Shown here in pieces: positions 1 to 7,907 of a DNA stretch of 10,004 nucleotides (its first letter is position 1; each line of letters starts with the position of its first letter). The DNA lies in the NCBI GenBank assembly GCA_002726925.1, contig PBTJ01000084.1, positions 1-10,004 on the forward strand, given 5' to 3'. A program made the position numbers and the translations under genes. The DNA comes from Gammaproteobacteria bacterium. GTDB taxonomy: Bacteria > Pseudomonadota > Gammaproteobacteria > Pseudomonadales > Azotimanducaceae. The notes under the pieces were generated by a model. It was not told the DNA's origin, ran no database searches, and saw only the letters and a program-made list of their open reading frames with translations.

Positions 1-42
1 AAACAGACACAGTTAAACAGACAGGGTTAAACAGACAGGGTT
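1..42. repeat. 14-bp tandem repeat, three copies, before rpmA
   Basis: Three head-to-tail copies of a 14-bp unit (AAACAGACAGGGTT) lie at 1-14, 15-28 and 29-42. Copies 2 and 3 are identical and copy 1 differs at two bases; a few bases of a fourth copy (AA at 43-44) run into the rpmA leader. The array may continue left of the window. It sits where the rplU-rpmA spacer is expected. Each copy carries CAGGG, the only Shine-Dalgarno-like element before rpmA, so the array may be simple slippage or may influence rpmA translation. The unit length is not a multiple of three, so it is unlikely to be coding. Confidence 0.85.
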
Positions 43-53
43 AAGTAGAAACC

Positions 54-314
54 ATGGCACATAAAAAAGCAGGCGGTAGTACCCGCAACGGGCGTGATTC
101 GGAGTCGAAAAGGCTTGGCGTGAAGAAATTCGGCGGCCAACACGTGATCGCTGGGAACATCCTTGTGCGTCAACGGGGCACCAAGTTTCATCCTGGAGAA
201 AATGTCGGGTGCGGACGAGATCATACGCTCTTTGCGAAGGCCGATGGCCACGTGGAGTTTACGGTGAAAGGTCATTTGCGCCGCAAAACCATCAACGTGG
301 TACCGCTGGGGTAG
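54..314 (+). CDS. rpmA: 50S ribosomal protein L27
   Basis: Ribosomal protein bL27, a large-subunit component whose N-terminal tail reaches the peptidyl-transferase centre. The 86-residue product is of normal family length (about 85). It starts [20 protein letters not shown], the highly conserved L27 N-terminus, and continues with the family blocks [35 protein letters not shown] and KADGHVEF. The ATG at 54 is fixed by this conserved start. The Shine-Dalgarno is poor: the nearest purine run is CAGGG at 36-40, 13 bases upstream and inside the tandem repeat. In most bacteria rpmA follows rplU in one transcript; rplU would lie just left of the window. A strong intrinsic terminator follows the gene, so rplU-rpmA is probably a separate unit from obgE downstream. 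Confidence 0.98.
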   Translation: MAHKKAGGSTRNGRDSESKRLGVKKFGGQHVIAGNILVRQRGTKFHPGENVGCGRDHTLFAKADGHVEFTVKGHLRRKTINVVPLG

Positions 315-328
315 TGGACAACGCGGTC

Positions 329-344
329 ACGAGTCTGGACTCGT
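329..344. promoter_or_regulatory. Near-perfect 16-bp dyad after rpmA
   Basis: ACGAGTC and GACTCGT form 7-bp inverted arms separated by only TG, starting 15 bases after the rpmA stop. As RNA it could fold into a small hairpin closed by five pairs (ACGAG/CTCGT) with a six-base loop. It has no T-tract, so it is not a terminator itself. It may protect the rplU-rpmA mRNA end or be a DNA-binding dyad; the function is unknown. Confidence 0.45.
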
Positions 345-381
345 CGCAGCGCCCTCGATATCGGCGGCAACAACGAGTAAG

Positions 382-406
382 AAACCCCGCAGATGCGGGG
401 TTTTTT
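382..406 (+). terminator. Rho-independent terminator of rpmA
   Basis: AAACCCCGC (382-390) and GCGGGGTTT (395-403) are perfect complements around the tetraloop AGAT, and the stem is followed by a run of T (six T at 401-406). The GC-rich stem, tight loop and T-run make it a classical intrinsic terminator for rpmA on the plus strand. The A-run on the 5' side could give weak bidirectional action, but no minus-strand gene ends here. Confidence 0.93.
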
Positions 407-463
407 GTATCTGCACAGAACTGTGTGGGACCCGATGCGTCACCAAATGGTTTGATGACTCGG

Positions 464-514
464 TATGATCGCGACGAACCAATCCAAAACACTGAGCGGT
501 TCCCGATTAAGGTG
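464..514 (+). promoter_or_regulatory. Possible obgE leader: -10-like TATGAT and Shine-Dalgarno
   Basis: Because a strong terminator isolates rpmA, obgE needs its own promoter between 407 and 518. TATGAT at 464-469 is a 5/6 match to the sigma-70 -10 box, but the hexamer 17 bp upstream (441-446, CACCAA) is a poor -35, so the call is tentative. AAGGTG at 509-514 is a good Shine-Dalgarno for the obgE ATG at 519. The leader would be roughly 45 bases. Confidence 0.35.
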
Positions 515-515
515 A

Positions 516-2853
<2,338 letters not shown>

Positions 2854-2857
2854 TTAA

Positions 2858-2882
2858 GCCACTCTATTTCACATCGAGTGGC
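2858..2882. terminator. Hairpin between convergent proB and rpsT
   Basis: GCCACTC (2858-2864) and GAGTGGC (2876-2882) are perfect 7-bp complements with an 11-base loop, five bases after the proB stop and downstream of rpsT on the other strand. No real T-run follows on either strand, so if it ends transcription it is a weak or Rho-assisted site. It may also protect the 3' end of either mRNA. Confidence 0.5.
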
Positions 2883-2925
2883 ATGCGCCTAAGTCCGAGA
2901 ACTCATGACGCCGCCCTAAGAAGCA

Positions 2926-3192
2926 CTAGGCAGTAAGCGATTTTACACGCTTGTTCAGTCGAGACTTCTGTCGGGCCGCCTGATTCTTGTGCATGATGCC
3001 CTTGGAGACCATTTTGTCTATGATCGGCACCGCCTGAGATAACGCAGTCCCCGCAGCTTCAGAGTCGTTGGCCTCTACGGCGCCGTGGACTCGCTTGATG
3101 TAGGTGCGAACCATGGATCGTTGACTCGCGTTTTGCGCTCGGCGCTTCTCAGATTGCTTGGCGCGCTTGCGTGCCTGTGGACTGTTAGCCAA
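2926..3192 (-). CDS. rpsT: 30S ribosomal protein S20, TTG start
   Basis: Ribosomal protein bS20, an early-binding small-subunit protein. The 88-residue product has the family's lysine/arginine-rich helical sequence: ANSPQARKRAKQSEKRR after the start, then IDKMVSKGIMHKNQAARQKSRL near the C-terminus. The reading frame is open for 30 more codons upstream, but the conserved S20 N-terminus (MANSPQ) begins exactly at a TTG at 3192-3190. AGGAG at 3202-3198 lies five bases before it. A UUG start is also known for E. coli rpsT, where it limits translation and takes part in autoregulation, so this looks like a conserved trait. The gene is monocistronic, convergent with proB and divergent from murJ, with its own promoter just upstream. 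Confidence 0.97.
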   Translation of the reverse strand: MANSPQARKRAKQSEKRRAQNASQRSMVRTYIKRVHGAVEANDSEAAGTALSQAVPIIDKMVSKGIMHKNQAARQKSRLNKRVKSLTA

Positions 3193-3228
3193 GGTAGCTC
3201 CTCTCGGGGACCTAAAAAATGAGGCGGG

Positions 3229-3257
3229 AATATGCCGCCGTGCTGTGAAGATGTCAA
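3229..3257 (-). promoter_or_regulatory. rpsT promoter (sigma-70, GC-rich discriminator)
   Basis: On the minus strand a perfect -35 box TTGACA (3257-3252) is followed, after the optimal 17 bp, by CATATT (3234-3229), a 4/6 match to the -10 box. The bases right after it are CCCGCC, a GC-rich discriminator typical of promoters repressed by ppGpp/DksA, as expected for a ribosomal protein gene. Transcription would begin near 3222, giving a leader of about 30 bases before the TTG start. Confidence 0.75.
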
Positions 3258-3284
3258 CTGCGAAGTGGCTGGGTTCTAGCAAGA

Positions 3285-3308
3285 GCGCTTGTAAGGCTTC
3301 GCAAGCGC
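3285..3308. promoter_or_regulatory. Inverted repeat upstream of murJ
   Basis: GCGCTTG (3285-3291) and CAAGCGC (3302-3308) are perfect 7-bp arms around a ten-base loop, 29 bases before the murJ ATG and upstream of the rpsT -35 box. There is no T-run, and no clear murJ promoter was found near it. It could be a hairpin in the murJ leader or an operator in the divergent region; the role is unknown. Confidence 0.4.
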
Positions 3309-3337
3309 CGCCAGAGGAAGGGTAAATCGACGATCAA

Positions 3338-4984
3338 ATGACCAAGGCTGGGGCGCGCGACCCGGCAGATGCAGCACAAGCACCGCTGAATCGCCGCGCT
3401 GGAACCGTGGCCAGCATGACCTTGTTGTCGCGTATCAGCGGACTGGTGCGCGACGTCGTTCTAGCCTATCTGTTCGGTGCATCTGCGGCCGCGGATCTTT
3501 TTTTCGTTGCTTTTCGTATCCCCAATTTTTTTCGTCGTCTGTTTGCAGAAGGCGCGTTCAACCAGGCCTTCGTGCCGGTATTGATGGAATATACAGCCAA
3601 GGGCCATGAGGAACTGCGCCTCTTTTTAGCCCAGCTATCTGGCGTTTTCGCCCTAATCCTGACTCTCGTTGTCATCGCTGGTTTGGCGCTTGCAGGGCCC
3701 CTAGCGGCAATCTTTGCGCCGGGATTTCTCGATCAACCAGCGCGTTTTGCTCAATTAACCGAACTAGTGCGCATCACCTTCCCCTACTTGGGGCTTATCT
3801 CGCTAACCGCCTATGCCGGAGCTCTGCAGAACGCCCATGGGCGATTTGCCTTGCCGGCATTTACACCGGTTATGCTCAATGTCTGTCTGACCCTGGCAGC
3901 GATACTTGCCCTTGTTGGTCAACTGGATAGCCCGCCCATCGTCATTTTGGCGTGGGGGGTGCTCGTTGCAGGCATTGTGCAATGGCTGATGCAGTTGCCT
4001 TCGTTGGCGCGCCTACACCTGTTGCCCAAACCCATAATCGCGACCAGCCACCCGGGGATAAAGCAGCTAGGACGCTTGCTGGTGCCCGCTATATTTTCGG
4101 CCTCCGTCGGGCAGATTAATGCCTTGGTTAACACCATGATTGCTTCGATGTTGGCCACCGGCAGTATCGCATGGCTTTATTACGCGGATCGGCTGTTAGA
4201 ACTACCTGTAGGGCTTATCGCGGTCGCGCTTGGCACGGTGATGTTGCCCCACCTGTCTCGGCTGGTGACCGAGGGCGATGCAGTTGGCTTTCTGCGCACG
4301 GTGAACTGGGGGTTCGGTTTGGGCCTGATGCTAGGGCTGCCTGCAGCGGTTGCCCTGTATCTGCTCGCAGAGCCATTGCTGGCATTTTTGTATATGAGTT
4401 TCGCTGGCAGCGCCATGACCGCCTACGACATCGAAATGGCAGGCCTCGCCTTGCAGATGTTCGCCATCGCGTTACCCGGGTTCGTGCTGGTGAAGGTGCT
4501 GGCGCCGGCATTTTTTGCCTATCAGGACACCCAAACCCCGTTTCGTTATGCCGTTGTTGCCGTGGTCGTCAATCTCATTGGTAGCTTGGCAACTTTTCAG
4601 TCTCTTGGGCATGTGGGTCTGGCGCTGGCCACGGCGCTGTCAGCGTGGACGCATGCAGGATTGCTTTACTACGGCTTATACCGCCGCGGCCGGATTCGCT
4701 TTGACGCCACATTGGTTTTCGTGATGCTCCGAACCGTATTGGCCTGTGGTGGTTTAGCCGCAGGACTGGTCTTCAGCATGATTTGGCTGAATGGCGCAGA
4801 ACTGACCACACAGCAGTGGTTGGCGTTGCCAAGTGTCGAGCGTGGTGTCCAGGTCGCGCTCGTCTGTGTGGTGGGGCTGGCTGGTTATTTGGCGATACTG
4901 CTGTTGCTGGGGGTACGTCCTCGCCACTTTTTGCATGCGCCGCAACACTCAGCTTCATACCCCTCCAACGACCCTTCCCCATAG
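3338..4984 (+). CDS. murJ: Lipid II flippase MurJ (MviN)
   Basis: Inner-membrane MOP-superfamily transporter that flips lipid II to the periplasmic side for peptidoglycan synthesis. The 548-residue product is hydrophobic throughout, consistent with about 14 transmembrane helices. It shows the family's N-terminal signature: SRISGLVRD at 31-39 and AFRIPNFFRRLFAEGAFNQAFVP at about 58-80. R32, R38 and R66 correspond to the essential E. coli R18, R24 and R52, and the DR pair at 284-285 to E. coli D269-R270. The ATG at 3338 follows an in-frame stop at 3323 and gives a 14-residue longer N-terminus than E. coli. Its Shine-Dalgarno is distant (AGGAAGGG at 3315-3322), so a start at the ATG at 3416 is possible. 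A hydrophilic tail ends the protein. The murJ-ribF order is conserved in many gammaproteobacteria. Confidence 0.96.
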   Translation: MTKAGARDPADAAQAPLNRRAGTVASMTLLSRISGLVRDVVLAYLFGASAAADLFFVAFRIPNFFRRLFAEGAFNQAFVPVLMEYTAKGHEELRLFLAQLSGVFALILTLVVIAGLALAGPLAAIFAPGFLDQPARFAQLTELVRITFPYLGLISLTAYAGALQNAHGRFALPAFTPVMLNVCLTLAAILALVGQLDSPPIVILAWGVLVAGIVQWLMQLPSLARLHLLPKPIIATSHPGIKQLGRLLVPAIFSASVGQINALVNTMIASMLATGSIAWLYYADRLLELPVGLIAVALGTVMLPHLSRLVTEGDAVGFLRTVNWGFGLGLMLGLPAAVALYLLAEPLLAFLYMSFAGSAMTAYDIEMAGLALQMFAIALPGFVLVKVLAPAFFAYQDTQTPFRYAVVAVVVNLIGSLATFQSLGHVGLALATALSAWTHAGLLYYGLYRRGRIRFDATLVFVMLRTVLACGGLAAGLVFSMIWLNGAELTTQQWLALPSVERGVQVALVCVVGLAGYLAILLLLGVRPRHFLHAPQHSASYPSNDPSP

Positions 4985-4996
4985 TGTCGTTGGTTT
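4965..4996 (+). terminator. Hairpin across the murJ stop codon, weak terminator or attenuator
   Basis: CCAACGAC (4965-4972) and GTCGTTGG (4986-4993) are perfect 8-bp complements with a 13-base loop that contains the murJ stop codon (4982-4984); TTT follows the stem. The T-run is short, so this is at best partial termination or an mRNA-stabilising structure. It fits with ribF downstream having its own promoter. Confidence 0.5.
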
Positions 4997-5026
4997 CGGC
5001 GATGACGAAGGCAGTGTGCTTGCCAA

Positions 5027-5056
5027 CTGACTATTAACAGACCATGGGCCTATAAT
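5027..5056 (+). promoter_or_regulatory. ribF promoter with perfect -10, likely leaderless
   Basis: TATAAT at 5051-5056 is an exact -10 box; CTGACT at 5027-5032 is a 4/6 -35 box with an 18-bp spacer. Only five bases (5057-5061) separate the -10 box from the ribF ATG at 5062, so transcription would begin at or next to the A of the start codon. No Shine-Dalgarno is present in front of that ATG. Confidence 0.65.
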
Positions 5057-5061
5057 CGGCT

Positions 5062-5994
5062 ATGGAAATCATCAACGGACTGCATAATCTGCGCCCTCGG
5101 CATCATGGCTGCGTGCTCACTATCGGAAATTTCGATGGCGTTCATCGCGGCCATCGTCAGCTGATTGATGCGCTGTGCGATCAAGCCAACGCGTTGGGTG
5201 TGCCGAGTATGCTGATGACCTTCGAGCCCCAGCCGCGAGAATTTTTTGCCGGCACCAAGCTGCCAGCGCGCCTAACTCGCTTCCGTGAAAAAGTTTATTT
5301 GCTCAGCCAGACGCCGCTTGATCGGCTGCTTTGTCTGCCCTTTAACGAACGCACGGCGAATATCGAAGCGCAGTGGTTTGCCAAGGACTTCATGGTGGAT
5401 CACGTCGGTGCGAAACATGTGGTCATTGGCGATGATTTTCGTTTCGGACGCGGTCGCGAGGGCGACTTTGCCTTATTTGAAAAGTACGGCAAGACCCACG
5501 GCTATCGCGTCAGCGCCATGTCCACCCTGTTGCAAGGTCAAGCGCGGGTCAGCAGTACGCTGATTCGAGATACGTTGGCATCTGGCGGCTTCAAGGAAGC
5601 AACAAAGCTGCTAGGCCACGAGTACTTCATCATGGGGCGGGTGGTATATGGCCGCCAGCTTGGTCGACAGTTGGATGTACCCACCGCAAATATACGGTTG
5701 CAGCGCTATCGCGCCGCCCTTGAGGGTGTTTATTGCGTAACCGTTGAGGGCATCGGTGATGACGTACACCAAGGCATTGCGAATATTGGAGTCAGGCCAA
5801 CTGTCGACGGTAAGGAGCCGCTGTTGGAGGTGCATGTCTTTGACTACGCAGGCAACCTCTATGGCGATCTAATCAAGGTCACGTTCAAGCAAAAACTCCG
5901 TGATGAGCAAGCCTTTGAATCCATTGATGCACTGAAATCACAGATCGCCCAAGACATTGGACAAGCCCGGAATTACTTCGGCACGCAGAGCTGA
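5062..5994 (+). CDS. ribF: Bifunctional riboflavin kinase / FAD synthetase
   Basis: Converts riboflavin plus ATP to FMN, then FMN plus ATP to FAD, in the cytoplasm. The 310-residue product has the usual two domains. The N-terminal FAD synthetase (nucleotidyltransferase fold, about 1-180) has GNFDGVHRGH at 22-31, the GDDFRFGRGREGDF block from 123 and VSST at 163-166. The C-terminal riboflavin kinase (about 185-307) has GRVVYGRQLGR, PTAN at 207-210, GVRPTV and the LEVHVFD segment containing the likely catalytic E256. MEIINGLHNL aligns with the E. coli start MKLIRGIHNL, so the ATG at 5062 is firmly placed although it has no Shine-Dalgarno. The expected next gene, ileS, is absent: lspA starts 10 bases after this stop. 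Confidence 0.97.
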   Translation: MEIINGLHNLRPRHHGCVLTIGNFDGVHRGHRQLIDALCDQANALGVPSMLMTFEPQPREFFAGTKLPARLTRFREKVYLLSQTPLDRLLCLPFNERTANIEAQWFAKDFMVDHVGAKHVVIGDDFRFGRGREGDFALFEKYGKTHGYRVSAMSTLLQGQARVSSTLIRDTLASGGFKEATKLLGHEYFIMGRVVYGRQLGRQLDVPTANIRLQRYRAALEGVYCVTVEGIGDDVHQGIANIGVRPTVDGKEPLLEVHVFDYAGNLYGDLIKVTFKQKLRDEQAFESIDALKSQIAQDIGQARNYFGTQS

Positions 5995-6004
5995 CGAAGA
6001 CCTT

Positions 6005-6538
6005 ATGACTCTTTCCACACCCACAAGTGAAGAGGCCTCGGAGCTGACCGCCTTAGACCCCTGGCGGTGGCGCTGGCTCGTACTGGTGTTTTGTGTCTTT
6101 GCTGCTGATCAGGTCACGAAGTGGATCGTCGTCACTGAGCTTTTTTACGGTGAGCGTATTCAGGTGCTGTCTTTTTTTGCATGGGTGCGATGGCATAATT
6201 CGGGAGCGGCATTTTCCTTCTTAGCAGACGCGGGGGGCTGGCAGCGCTGGTTTTTCTTGTTGATTGGGTTCGCTTTTTGCGCCTACGTTATGCGAGAACT
6301 CTCCCGTCTCACCAGGGCCGAGCGCTGGATGGGCTTGGTCTATGGTTTGATCATGGGTGGTGCCCTAGGCAATCTCTACGACCGCGCGATCGAAGGGTAT
6401 GTTGTCGACTTTATTCTGGTGCATTACCAGCAGCACTTCTTCCCCGCGTTCAATGTTGCCGATTCAGCGCTGTTTTGCGGCGTGGCACTTTGGCTTGTTC
6501 TGATGATTCGGGAGAGTCGCTCGACTCAAGCCAATTAG
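6005..6538 (+). CDS. lspA: Lipoprotein signal peptidase (signal peptidase II)
   Basis: Inner-membrane aspartyl protease that removes signal peptides from diacylglyceryl-modified prolipoproteins. The 177-residue product has about four transmembrane helices and all conserved blocks: FAADQVTKW near the N-terminus, NSGAAFSFL, GGALGNLYDR and FPAFNVADS. The catalytic dyad is D126 (NLYDR) and D153 (FNVAD). The reading frame opens at a TTG at 5957 inside ribF, but the ATG at 6005 is preferred: it gives a normal length (E. coli 164) and follows ribF by 10 bases. Its Shine-Dalgarno is weak (GAAGA region), so translational coupling to ribF is likely. In most relatives lspA directly follows or overlaps ileS, which is missing here. 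BamD in this window is a likely substrate. Confidence 0.96.
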   Translation: MTLSTPTSEEASELTALDPWRWRWLVLVFCVFAADQVTKWIVVTELFYGERIQVLSFFAWVRWHNSGAAFSFLADAGGWQRWFFLLIGFAFCAYVMRELSRLTRAERWMGLVYGLIMGGALGNLYDRAIEGYVVDFILVHYQQHFFPAFNVADSALFCGVALWLVLMIRESRSTQAN

Positions 6539-6649
6539 AGCCATGAGCCAAGGGCACGCTCTGGGTTAAGTTTCGGCGCGCTCGCCATCTTGCATTCAAC
6601 CTAAAACGCCGCAGACTGCCGCTCTGTACGCAACGGAGTCCGACGCCTT

Positions 6650-7144
6650 ATGCCCGACCTGATCGCCTCTTCTGATGGAACCAAGCAAAAGATCCAGATG
6701 GGTTCTCGTATCAGCCTGCATTTCGCACTGTTAATGCCTAGCGGCGAAGAAATCGATACCACACGCCGTGGCAAGCCAGCCGAGCTGACCCTCGGGGATG
6801 GGAATTTGCTGCCGGGCTTTGAAACTGCGCTGGTGGGGTTGAGTGCTGGTGATGATGCGCAACTGATCGTGCCCGCGGAACAAGCATTTGGCGAGCGCGT
6901 AGAGGCCAATGTGCGCCTTCTGGCCAAGACGTTGTTCGCCGATTTCACCAGCGAAGAACCTCTAGAGCCCGGATTAGTCGTGTCGTTTCAAGCCCCGGAC
7001 GGTGAACTGCCCGGGGTCGTGAAGGCGGTATATGAAGACACGGTTCAGGTGGATTTTAATCATCCGCTCAGCGGTAGCGATATTACCTTTGACGTTTCCA
7101 TTCTATCCGTGGAATCACCGCTGGCCGAGGACGCAGCCCAATAG
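6650..7144 (+). CDS. fkpB: FKBP-type peptidyl-prolyl isomerase, FkpB/SlpA type
   Basis: Cytoplasmic prolyl cis-trans isomerase and chaperone of the SlyD/SlpA subgroup. The 164-residue product (E. coli FkpB 149) begins with an FKBP strand (GSRISLHFALLMPSGEEIDTT), followed by LGDGNLLPGFETALVGLSAGD at 48-68, an inserted IF chaperone domain at about 75-130, and the family hallmark VDFNHPLSG at 134-142. It lacks the metal-binding histidine-rich tail of SlyD, which favours FkpB. The ATG at 6650 has GGAG at 6635-6638, 11 bases away, a long but usable spacing. The gap of 111 bases from lspA shows no clear promoter, so it is probably the last gene of the ribF-lspA unit. ispH usually follows in relatives; here a convergent pilin gene lies 29 bases away. 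Confidence 0.95.
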   Translation: MPDLIASSDGTKQKIQMGSRISLHFALLMPSGEEIDTTRRGKPAELTLGDGNLLPGFETALVGLSAGDDAQLIVPAEQAFGERVEANVRLLAKTLFADFTSEEPLEPGLVVSFQAPDGELPGVVKAVYEDTVQVDFNHPLSGSDITFDVSILSVESPLAEDAAQ

Positions 7145-7173
7145 GCGCTTAGCTTAAGTGCACGAGCCTCACT

Positions 7174-7761
7174 TCAGCATCCCTTGGTATTGTTTCGACT
7201 GATGTAGCTGCGGCCAGACGCATTGATGATGACATCGCGGCGCAGCGTCTCATCATCCACTACGCACAAGGTGAAACGACCGTTTTGCCAATGGGTCATA
7301 CCGCTGGGCAAAAAGTCGACGCGGCCTTTGCCGCGAAAGCCCTGCCAGTTCAGTACCGCCCCGCGGCTGTCCGCCGGCTGATACAGCGCCACCTCATCGC
7401 CGGAGCTAGGTTCTTGGTCGTCGTCTTGGTCAATGACTACCTGTACACCGTGTTGCCAGCTACCGCCGATGTGGCAGGGAATATCGAGCGGTTTAAAGGT
7501 CTCGGAGCTCGCTGCAGCGCCGCACAGGAAGACTCGCTTGTCGTGAGCTATTGCCATAGTCCTTGCCTGCTTGATTAACGAGCGCAGAGCACTGGCGCGT
7601 TGCTCTAAGTTAAGTGTTGGATCGACTCGCTGCAGGCTTGGAATCATCAACGCGGTAAACAGTGCGAGCAAACTCGTGGTGATTAGCGCTTCGATTAGCG
7701 TGAAACCGGTTTTTGTGGCGTGGGCTAGCAGGTGAGGATTCCGGGAAGATAAAGCGAGCAT
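7174..7761 (-). CDS. Type IV minor pilin / pseudopilin, GspH-FimT-FimU family
   Basis: Small secreted prepilin-like protein of the type IV pilus or type II secretion family. From the ATG at 7761 it has a 19-residue leader ending TKTG, then FTLIEALITT, the classic prepilin peptidase site (cut after Gly, mature Phe1, Glu5), and one hydrophobic helix. The mature form is 176 residues. The C-terminal part (RFTLCVVDD...RDVIINASGRSYISR) matches the GspH domain pattern. Four cysteines at mature positions 61, 77, 147 and 176 could form two disulfides, as I recall for FimU of P. aeruginosa. The Shine-Dalgarno is weak; a TTG at 7815 is an alternative start. A possible promoter is TTGAGC (7829-7824) and TCTTAT (7805-7800) with an 18-bp spacer. 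In P. aeruginosa fimT/fimU lie in the same orientation between ispH and pilRS. No other pilus gene is present, so FimT versus FimU cannot be decided. Confidence 0.88.
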   Translation of the reverse strand: MLALSSRNPHLLAHATKTGFTLIEALITTSLLALFTALMIPSLQRVDPTLNLEQRASALRSLIKQARTMAIAHDKRVFLCGAAASSETFKPLDIPCHIGGSWQHGVQVVIDQDDDQEPSSGDEVALYQPADSRGAVLNWQGFRGKGRVDFLPSGMTHWQNGRFTLCVVDDETLRRDVIINASGRSYISRNNTKGC

Positions 7762-7860
7762 CGTATTGGCACAGCACCGAAAGTTGTACTGGCTCCAGCA
7801 TAAGACGTTCGTCAAACCAGCAGGCTCAAGCTGGCGTAAGCCGCGGCCTAAAGTATTGCC

Positions 7861-7882
7861 AGCAGGCGTTTATTCGCCTGCT
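7861..7882. terminator. Perfect hairpin between bamD and the pilin gene
   Basis: AGCAGGCG (7861-7868) and CGCCTGCT (7875-7882) are perfect 8-bp complements with a six-base loop, 25 bases after the bamD stop on the minus strand. No T-run follows on either strand, so it is not a canonical intrinsic terminator. It probably marks the 3' end of bamD mRNA or acts with Rho. The CCAGCAGGC at its left edge (7859-7867) is repeated at 7817-7825. Confidence 0.5.
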
Positions 7883-7907
7883 AACAAATCGACGTTAATC
7901 AACCGCG

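Noticed and set aside
1..42. Possible CRISPR or iteron array
   Set aside because: The units are only 14 bp, directly abutting without spacers, and only three copies are visible beside a ribosomal protein gene. A simple tandem duplication is the better explanation.
414..425. CACAG-AA-CTGTG dyad upstream of obgE as a LexA-like box
   Set aside because: A LexA box has CTGT and ACAG separated by eight bases in the opposite order; this short dyad does not fit and may be chance.
3193..3282. N-terminal extension of S20 by 30 codons
   Set aside because: The extra residues do not resemble S20, they overlap the promoter and leader, and the conserved MANSPQ start coincides with a TTG preceded by AGGAG.
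4171..4584. 137-codon open frame on the plus strand inside murJ
   Set aside because: It lies wholly within the conserved murJ coding frame, has an arginine/alanine-rich composition typical of an out-of-frame read, and shows no recognisable domain.
6490..6534. Nested inverted repeats at the end of lspA (TTGGCTT/AAGCCAA and GAGTC/GACTC)
   Set aside because: The two stems are separated on one side by a 17-base bulge and lie within coding sequence; no T-run follows, so I do not call a terminator.
7156..7174. AAGTG/CACTT stem between convergent fkpB and the pilin gene
   Set aside because: Only five pairs with a nine-base loop and no T-run; too weak to call a terminator.
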